Shown piece after piece: positions 6,001 through 10,036 of a DNA stretch of 10,036 nucleotides; position 1 is the first letter of the stretch, and the number at the start of each line of letters is the position of its first letter. This DNA comes from Chloroflexota bacterium (GTDB taxonomy: Bacteria > Chloroflexota > UBA6077): positions 1-10,036 of the forward strand of contig JAJYKO010000123.1 of assembly GCA_021788565.1 (NCBI GenBank), written 5' to 3'. Below the pieces are notes generated by a model. That model saw only the letters and a program-made list of their open reading frames with translations, was not told the DNA's origin and made no database searches. Both the position numbers and the translations under genes were made by a program.

Positions 6001-8974
6001 AGCGGGCACGCCTCTCGTTGAGAACCTTGTCACGGCTATCATCGATGTCTCTGGTCACTGCAATCAGCGTCGATGCCTGCTCGCCCAGGTGGACCTTCTC
6101 CTGGCCCGCCTTCTCTTGCACTTCCTCCAGTTCGGACTCAATCCGGCTCTTGGTATCCTGGTCGATGGTGCCCTCCAGGTGTGCCTGCTCAAGGTGGACC
6201 CGCGTCTGGCCCAGGTTATCGAGCAGTCGCTTACGTGCGTTCTCTCGTGCTGTCTCGACGTACTCGGTCAGTTCGGTTCGGGCGACATCATCGTTCACTT
6301 CGGCCAAAAGCTCGCTCACCCAGCGGAAATCCTGGAAGTCGCACCATCCCCGAACGGCCTCAGCGATGCTGAGAGGCTCCGAACTATCAGCGGCCAGTCG
6401 AGCCGCCAGGTCAGGGATGGCGGAGTCCGGTAAGTGGGGATTCCCAGCGTCGTCGGCTACCAGCGGCAAGCCCGGGTGCCGGAGCAGATGGAAGGCCAGC
6501 CCTGCTGATAATCCCTGGTGGGCGAATGGCGGGAGGTTTCCGGAGACAGGCAACCCCTTGATTTGAGCTTCGAGGTCCTCCACGGCACGGGACAGGCAGG
6601 CTGCGGGCGCTCGAAGTGTCGGATCGCTGCCAGTCTCACGCGCTGCCCGCAATGCACAGCGTGCTGCCTCCCCGTGCTCGTTGATGCCGCCGACCAGTCT
6701 GCGAACGTGCTCTTGCCACCACTCGTTCCTCTCGACCATCACCTTCCATCGAGCAGCCGCGTCCCGCCACTCGGTCGCCAGGGTCAGCCCTTCCTCCACG
6801 GTGCCCAGGAGTTGGTCGAAGCCCCGGCCCTCGATCTCTCGTAATCGCGTGGGCCTGCGCACAGCCCGCTCCGCTTCCCGCACCATCTCGATCCGCGCAT
6901 CGCGGTTCCGGAGCCTGGCAAGTTCCGACGACAAGCGGTCCGTCTCCTGTCTCCGGTCTTCGGCTGCGATTCCGAGCACCGATGTCAGGACGCCGGTCTT
7001 GGTGCACATGTGTTGGAACACGTCTCCGGCGGGCGCGTACTGGAACTTCCGGCCCGATGCCTTTTCGAGCCAATCTCCGCAGCGTTCCGCGATGGCCTTG
7101 GTTTCCTTGTCCAGAGCCTCTCGGCTCTGGGACTCCAGCACGTCCTCGGTTCGGAGTGGCAACCCCGCCTGGGCGAACTCCTGCACCAGTTCGAGGATTG
7201 GCTTGATCGCTGTGAGGGACGGCTGGGGACCTGTCAGCCACTCGATGGCGCCGGAGCCTGGGAACACCACCGCCGGGAAGAGCGCGGCGGCAATGGCAAG
7301 CGAATGTTCGAGCGGACGGTTCGGGTCCAGTGAGTGCGATTGGACCAGGCTGAGGAGATCCTCCTCAACTCGGCTCGCGCCTCTTGCCAGCCATCGGGAT
7401 CCGGCTACCGCCGAGAGCAGCCAATCGGGAATCGTAGATGCGTCTCCCTGCGAGTGAGCCAACCAGTATGCGCCTGCGATGTCATCGCTTTCGAGCATCC
7501 ACCAGATGGGATTGGTCGATGAGGTCTCGTCAACAGGGCGGGCGGCCGTTGGCTGAGCTACGCTGGTTTCACCGTCGTCGATGTTCTCCGTGGTAGTGTC
7601 CGCCTGGGTTGTGCTCGCTTCTGAAGAGGGAAGTACGGCAGCCGGCTCCGCTCTGGCGGGCTTAACTCCTTCTGCGCCCTCTTCGCCAGCTGGCAGGTTC
7701 GGCGATTCAGCCGCAGGGACGACCACCGCCACCTCCTCATCGGTTGGGACCGTGTCCTGATCTACAGGCTTGCTTTTGGTTTCGCTGTCCCCGGCGGGAG
7801 CCAGCTTGTCCTGCTCGACAACCGTGGAAACCCCAGCCTCCTCACTGGTGCTCTGTGTGACGTCCGAGAACCGCTCCTCTGTCGGGTGCGTTTCCTCCAC
7901 TTCCGGGGCGCCGATTCCTGTCCCTGCTGTAGAAGGTGCACCGACCTCCCCATCTCCTTGTCCGACGGGAGTGCTCGTCTCCTCATGGGGCTTGGCTCCA
8001 CCTGTCCCATCCTGAGGAGGCTCGAGACCTTGCTGCAGAGTAAGGATCGGGACCAGATGGTCGTACTCCTTCTCCATCCGGTTCTCTATGTCCAGCAGCC
8101 GCTGCTGCTGGGCTCGTTTCTCGGCGAGGCTCGTCGGCACCTGGCCTTCGACTTCCGCATGCTCTCTCAGACTGGCCGTAAACTCCGTCAGTTGGCCCAC
8201 TATCCTGTTTATCTCTGTCACCGGACAGTTGTCTTCTGACCAATCGGAGATGTCTAGGAACAGGCTTTTGAGTACTGAGTCCAAGCCGCGCAACTCTTCC
8301 AAGAGGTTCCTAGCGGGGGCCCGGCGTATGGCGTGCTGCTCTGAAATCTTCCTGTCTCGGAGACGTCGGAGTTCTTCCAGGAACCAGCCGAGGTGAAACC
8401 ATCCGTTGTCGGTGGCCGGCAACTCCTCCAATTCGGATAGCCAGGTCACGAAGCGCGCTGGATGATTCTCGTCTCCGTTGTTCACGAGCTCTGCCTCCTC
8501 CCCGTTCCCATCGAAGATTCCCTGCTTCTCGGCCTCCTGGATTACCTCTTCGTCCCGAAGCTTCATGTACTCAGCCAGCAGGTCCATCTCGATTGGATCA
8601 AGTTCTGGGTGTTTCTCGAGTACCTGCCGGTTCCGTTCTTCGATCTCCTTAGGGTCTTCTTGATCCCACGTGAGAAGTAGATCGTCAAGGCTATCGAACA
8701 GTTCGCCCCGCAGTTCTCGCCAGGTCAAGAGCAGAAGTTTGGTCGCAAACGAGGACCTGGTGGCGGCTTCCCGGAGGCCAGCCTTTAGGTACGGGGGCGG
8801 GGCCTTGAACGGTTTGTTGAATCCCGGAACGGTTCCCTCTGATCGGAGCATCTGTTCGACGGCATCCCTGCCTTCCTTACACACCTTGGCATGATCCTTC
8901 GCTATCAGTTCCGCAAGGAAGGGGACCCAACCGTGTGCCTCTGCCAGTGGTATCAGGGGACTCACATCCGCCAT
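3005..8974 (-). CDS. Giant multidomain STAND/AAA-like P-loop ATPase (1989 aa)
   Basis: One unbroken frame encodes 1989 residues with no signal peptide or membrane helix. Residues 1-310 are charged and helical. About 315-490 is an acidic Glu/Pro/Thr/Ala-rich linker, probably disordered. About 490-1160 is helical, with coiled-coil candidates near 675-715 and 905-1000. About 1170-1275 is strand-rich (LIIYLGRL, ALVLDETLLLFLA). A conserved-looking NPYVPNAAGNVPKEMFVGR then leads into a P-loop ATPase: Walker A GGRQLGKS (1318-1325, Lys1324), Walker B LLLLLDEAD (Asp1407, Glu1408), a sensor-like FAGLHN (1442-1447) and TNYHPGLIQLFC. A winged-helix-like part follows (about 1560-1645, ending YRLRSPNLVRLLG). 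The remainder repeats the plan in degenerate form: GPARYGRG (1767-1774) lacks the GK[ST] core, VTGGFQCLLEAMI follows, and a last winged helix ends the protein. The ATG at 8974 has GAGGTG 5 nt upstream. By family analogy it is an ATP-driven sensor or regulator of a defence complex; that role is inferred. Confidence 0.92.
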   Translation of the reverse strand: MADVSPLIPLAEAHGWVPFLAELIAKDHAKVCKEGRDAVEQMLRSEGTVPGFNKPFKAPPPYLKAGLREAATRSSFATKLLLLTWRELRGELFDSLDDLLLTWDQEDPKEIEERNRQVLEKHPELDPIEMDLLAEYMKLRDEEVIQEAEKQGIFDGNGEEAELVNNGDENHPARFVTWLSELEELPATDNGWFHLGWFLEELRRLRDRKISEQHAIRRAPARNLLEELRGLDSVLKSLFLDISDWSEDNCPVTEINRIVGQLTEFTASLREHAEVEGQVPTSLAEKRAQQQRLLDIENRMEKEYDHLVPILTLQQGLEPPQDGTGGAKPHEETSTPVGQGDGEVGAPSTAGTGIGAPEVEETHPTEERFSDVTQSTSEEAGVSTVVEQDKLAPAGDSETKSKPVDQDTVPTDEEVAVVVPAAESPNLPAGEEGAEGVKPARAEPAAVLPSSEASTTQADTTTENIDDGETSVAQPTAARPVDETSSTNPIWWMLESDDIAGAYWLAHSQGDASTIPDWLLSAVAGSRWLARGASRVEEDLLSLVQSHSLDPNRPLEHSLAIAAALFPAVVFPGSGAIEWLTGPQPSLTAIKPILELVQEFAQAGLPLRTEDVLESQSREALDKETKAIAERCGDWLEKASGRKFQYAPAGDVFQHMCTKTGVLTSVLGIAAEDRRQETDRLSSELARLRNRDARIEMVREAERAVRRPTRLREIEGRGFDQLLGTVEEGLTLATEWRDAAARWKVMVERNEWWQEHVRRLVGGINEHGEAARCALRAARETGSDPTLRAPAACLSRAVEDLEAQIKGLPVSGNLPPFAHQGLSAGLAFHLLRHPGLPLVADDAGNPHLPDSAIPDLAARLAADSSEPLSIAEAVRGWCDFQDFRWVSELLAEVNDDVARTELTEYVETARENARKRLLDNLGQTRVHLEQAHLEGTIDQDTKSRIESELEEVQEKAGQEKVHLGEQASTLIAVTRDIDDSRDKVLNERRARWDELRPRAVKVLEPAEVQRLDDMVKGALARRYIYLVDELLPKVETVLESGRGEEMAALLTPSEGSERTPRDAFGRYLKERDRLTKLLSIPQFHLGELEKLIRRKDAPDELGLANLPETRRQEVAEALAAWRHLKGIESPERATDTSLPVFALLRYLGLRMKPDTKEALRRTNSGRNWLRWTISLLGDPTSPVPQFGSMLGSSLSVLCLWELPGVSIVETITKETKLDKLPCLIIYLGRLTSKRWEEMARNAYKTGRQALVLDETLLLFLAREYESRLQPFLQCTLPATDVNPYVPNAAGNVPKEMFVGRVEPLRRLREPLGPAIVYGGRQLGKSSLLKQLQRDFHDPAADHYALLEDIRRIGGPMERPEKVWERIARGLKEVDLIRKQPPTRPDRVEEELRNIMRQPQRRLLLLLDEADAFLTEDARDGFPVLNRLKEVMDSTERRFKVIFAGLHNVRRFSSIPNQPLAHLGTPVVVGPLDPRNAQELVRRPMEALGFQFRDDGVVLSILSLTNYHPGLIQLFCDQLIRYLRNQRQVLPPYRICEEDVQAVYRDPSLRQEIKERFVWTINLDTHYGVLVRSVILDQLEHRDGFSLTYSLQDLRQLGQYWWKNGFENLSADHMRDYVQELTELWTLAPAEQGRYRLRSPNLVRLLGPSDEIESYLLSVSESGQADDPWHDQDLLHPRVKDKPLTYSPLSLGQLRRIGVGPSGVTLLFGSRATGLDLMPLALDGAAAAGGGTRFQHMSLMSINDSPSIPDALRRCMRQAPNSSLVVSGPARYGRGPLAAQVRAALEFCESLPPSRDRWVRIVLRVVPDDLPEWLGIEPAERLDLETRCGAMVLRRWSEAAVGHWLEEHDLPRTTATDRKVVEVTGGFQCLLEAMIASYVGQRGRNATAMAEQYQLLLTDPRSEPSQQLRSALGVAPGGEYERLLQGLCSIVGSSESESGEALAELAAGTLQTSKERVDLGLLALERLGIIDYTGDRLRIESVARRALVAQ

Positions 8975-8976
8975 TG

Positions 8977-9433
8977 CTACACCTCGCTCTGCAACCGAAT
9001 AGGGAGTCGGCTAAGCACGTGGTCTACGATAGGGATGATGTACGTGAGCGACTTGAGGGATGATGTACGTGAGCGACTTGCTCGGGTCTGTCCCCGTCGT
9101 CAAGACGTAGAAGCTGCCGGTCCTGGCGACGCAGATCGTGCCTTCGTGATGCCTATGAAGAATGAGTGGAGTACCCGGAGAGGATTCCACCATATCTCTG
9201 CCGAACACGCGGGCGCGTTCCTGATGGAGAACGCCCTCTGACACCGAGTAGTCGACGGTTGCATCAGGCTCGAAGGCGCGGTTTAGCCGAACGAGGGGCT
9301 CGGGCCAATGGCGCCCCGCGTCGAAGAAGCCTTCGGCGAACGTCTTGGTCTCGGGGTCCTTGACAGCCAAGAAACCGCGAACGCAACGAAAGAAGGAGTC
9401 AAACACCCGCTCCCGCGGGCCGAAGACGTCCAT
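8977..9433 (-). pseudogene. Truncated, frameshifted N-terminal remnant of a DEAD/DEAH-box helicase
   Basis: The open frame is 140 codons (9433-9011) and starts MDVFGPRERVF. It continues WPEPLVRLNRAFEPDATVD, SEGVLH and RVFGRD, then LHRHHEGTICVARTGSFYVL, TTGTDPSKS and LTYIIP. This matches, from memory, the N-terminus of very large superfamily-2 helicases, where the text is close to LHRHQ..A then TTGTGSGKSLAYIIPIVDHVL. Three faults are visible: the Q-motif Gln is His; Walker A GTGSGKS has become GTDPSKS; and a 25-bp tandem duplication shifts the frame, giving a junk tail. Removing one copy restores IIPIVDHVLSRLPIRLQSEV and a TAG at 8977, 2 nt before the giant gene. The rest of the helicase is absent, probably through an internal deletion. 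The start is well kept, with GAGGAG 6 nt upstream. Translation of the remnant may still feed the downstream gene. Confidence 0.75.
9031..9080. repeat. Perfect 25-bp tandem duplication
   Basis: Positions 9031-9055 and 9056-9080 are identical 25-mers, each beginning AGGGATGATG and ending GAGCGACTTG on the plus strand. They lie inside the helicase remnant, directly after the degraded Walker A codons. Since 25 is not a multiple of 3, the extra copy causes a frameshift. It looks like a recent slippage or duplication event; an assembly artefact cannot be excluded from one sequence. Confidence 0.97.
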
Positions 9434-9439
9434 CGCTTT

Positions 9440-9445
9440 CTCCTC
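9440..9445 (-). promoter_or_regulatory. Strong ribosome binding site of the helicase remnant
   Basis: GAGGAG on the minus strand lies 6 nt upstream of the ATG at 9433. It is a near-ideal Shine-Dalgarno site and shows that the 5' end of the helicase gene is intact although the body is lost. Confidence 0.65.
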
Positions 9446-9521
9446 GCAGGGGATGGGTTAGTGCCAATTCGGATTTGGACTGGCCACCAGTGCAGGGTAA
9501 CGAACGAGGTATGTAGAGCCT

Positions 9522-9550
9522 AGTTTAGCACAGAGGTTCGATTAGGTGAA
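9522..9550 (-). promoter_or_regulatory. Candidate promoter for the helicase-ATPase cassette
   Basis: On the minus strand TTCACC (9545-9550) and TAAACT (9522-9527) are 17 nt apart, each a 4-of-6 match to the sigma70 boxes. A TG one base before the -10 gives an extended -10 form. It would start transcription about 80 nt upstream of the ATG at 9433. A 15-bp imperfect palindrome (9464-9478, arms CCAA/TTGG) lies in the leader and could bind a regulator. Matches this weak occur by chance, so confidence is limited. Confidence 0.3.
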
Positions 9551-9799
9551 TGGGGGCATACCCTGTTTCTGAATGGATAGAAGGCCGCATCCCGCTGTCT
9601 TGACCGCCCCTGGACAAGAACCGCCGACTTACCGCTCCCCTCGAAAGCGAATTAAGAGCGCGGCCGGCGAGGACCATCATTTCCACGGCAAGGTGACCAT
9701 GCAAATCCAGGTTATCCAGAACCTTACCAAGACTATCGACTCGCTGGCGCTGGTCTATCTCTATCTGCGCCGGCCGGGCGCAACCCAGACTGATGGCGT

Positions 9800-10036
9800 T
9801 CAGGCTACGTCTTTGGTGACAGTGAGGTCGATGCCGTCAACGACAGGGATTGGGAGGCGCCGGTCGAAACTGAGGAGAAGCCAGCCTTCCAGAACGCTCT
9901 GTAACTTGTCCCGGCAGTCTTCGAGGGTGCTGGCGCTGGAGTAAACACCTTGAAAGCCTGGAATTTCGCCATAGTAACTGCCATCTTCCAAGATCTCGTA
10001 AATCGCGCGCCGCATGGCCGCGCGGATGTATTCGCT
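9800..10036 (-). CDS. hicB: HicB-family antitoxin, 5' end just outside the window
   Basis: The frame is open to the right edge and 78 residues are visible, beginning SEYIRAAMRRAIYEILEDGS. The core YYGEIPGFQGVYSSASTLED, RDKLQSVLEGWLLL and LPIPVVDGIDL is the compact HicB-like antitoxin fold, a partial RNase H-like domain. Homologues usually begin M-x-E-Y/I just before this, so the true start is probably the codon immediately beyond 10036. The internal ATG at 10015 would cut into the first helix. There is no C-terminal helix-turn-helix extension, as is usual for this short form. HicB neutralises HicA, an mRNA-cleaving toxin. No HicA-like sequence lies downstream, so a partner would have to be upstream, outside the window. 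The family call is secure; activity as a toxin-antitoxin pair is unproven. Confidence 0.87.
   Translation of the reverse strand, partial: SEYIRAAMRRAIYEILEDGSYYGEIPGFQGVYSSASTLEDCRDKLQSVLEGWLLLSFDRRLPIPVVDGIDLTVTKDVA

Larger units (their letters stand above)
9434..9799. other. Intergenic region between HicB-like gene and cassette
   Basis: No gene is supported. A plus-strand frame from 9573 to 9944 overlaps the HicB-like gene antisense and has no recognisable family or good ribosome binding site. A minus-strand frame is open from inside the HicB-like gene to about 9525 but has no suitable early start. A small hairpin, TGCGCC (9766-9771) pairing with GGCGCA (9777-9782), lies about 18 nt past the HicB-like stop but lacks a T-run, so it is at most a weak terminator. 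The right half may contain unrecognised remnants. The left half holds the candidate cassette promoter and leader. Confidence 0.5.

Noticed and set aside
5904..6566. 220-codon plus-strand open frame
   Set aside because: Antisense to the giant ATPase gene, very rich in Ser and Arg, no recognisable motif; a shadow of codon bias on the other strand.
6636..7241. 201-codon minus-strand open frame in another phase
   Set aside because: Overlaps the giant gene on the same strand, Arg/Gly/Pro-rich out-of-frame translation typical of GC-rich DNA.
6681..7457. 258-codon plus-strand open frame
   Set aside because: Also antisense within the giant gene, low-complexity Ser/Arg-rich product, no supporting ribosome binding site or family.
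9766..9782. Hairpin downstream of the HicB-like gene as intrinsic terminator
   Set aside because: Stem of only 6 bp and no T-run on the minus strand; kept only as a note on the intergenic region.
9573..9944. 123-codon plus-strand open frame containing MQIQVIQNLTKTIDSLALVY
   Set aside because: Its first half looks protein-like, but the second half is antisense to the clear HicB-like gene and no family is recognised; not supported as a gene.
1..10036. CRISPR array, tRNA, rRNA or complete insertion sequence
   Set aside because: No regularly spaced repeats, no tRNA-like cloverleaf or rRNA text recognised, and no transposase motif with terminal inverted repeats found.

Overview
The window is GC-rich bacterial DNA with short bacterial Shine-Dalgarno sites, tight 4-bp gene overlaps and a HicB-type antitoxin. 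Nothing in it fixes a genus. It reads as an accessory region and probable defence island. All convincing genes lie on the minus strand, so the window is best read from right to left.

Right edge (9800-10036): a 5'-truncated HicB-like antitoxin whose partner toxin, if present, lies outside the window. A gene-poor stretch (9434-9799) follows, with a plausible promoter at 9522-9550.

Centre (9433 down to 499): a co-oriented cassette. It opens with a broken N-terminal piece of a large DEAD/DEAH-box helicase. The piece keeps a strong ribosome binding site, but its Walker A motif has decayed and a 25-bp tandem duplication shifts its frame. If that duplication is removed, the reading frame stops 2 nt before the ATG of the next gene. 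That gene encodes an intact 1989-residue protein: a helical and coiled-coil N-terminal half with an acidic disordered linker, a P-loop (STAND/AAA-like) ATPase, a probable winged helix, then a second, apparently degenerate ATPase-like unit and a last winged helix. Its stop overlaps by 4 bp (ATGA) the start of a 422-residue protein with a HEPN-like R-x4-H motif near its C-terminus. After a gap of about 190 bp with possible remains of a small gene comes a 349-residue protein whose C-terminal half carries a PD-(D/E)XK-like D...E-x-K signature and resembles DUF6946 proteins.

Left edge (498-1): two adjacent perfect palindromes, then a sigma70-type promoter with an overlapping palindromic operator, driving an ArsR-family regulator that runs off the window.

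My interpretation is that helicase remnant, giant ATPase, HEPN-like protein and putative nuclease are or were one anti-mobile-element system. I do not match it to a named system. The helicase arm looks dead here while the other genes remain open. This rests on motifs and gene order, not on any database search.
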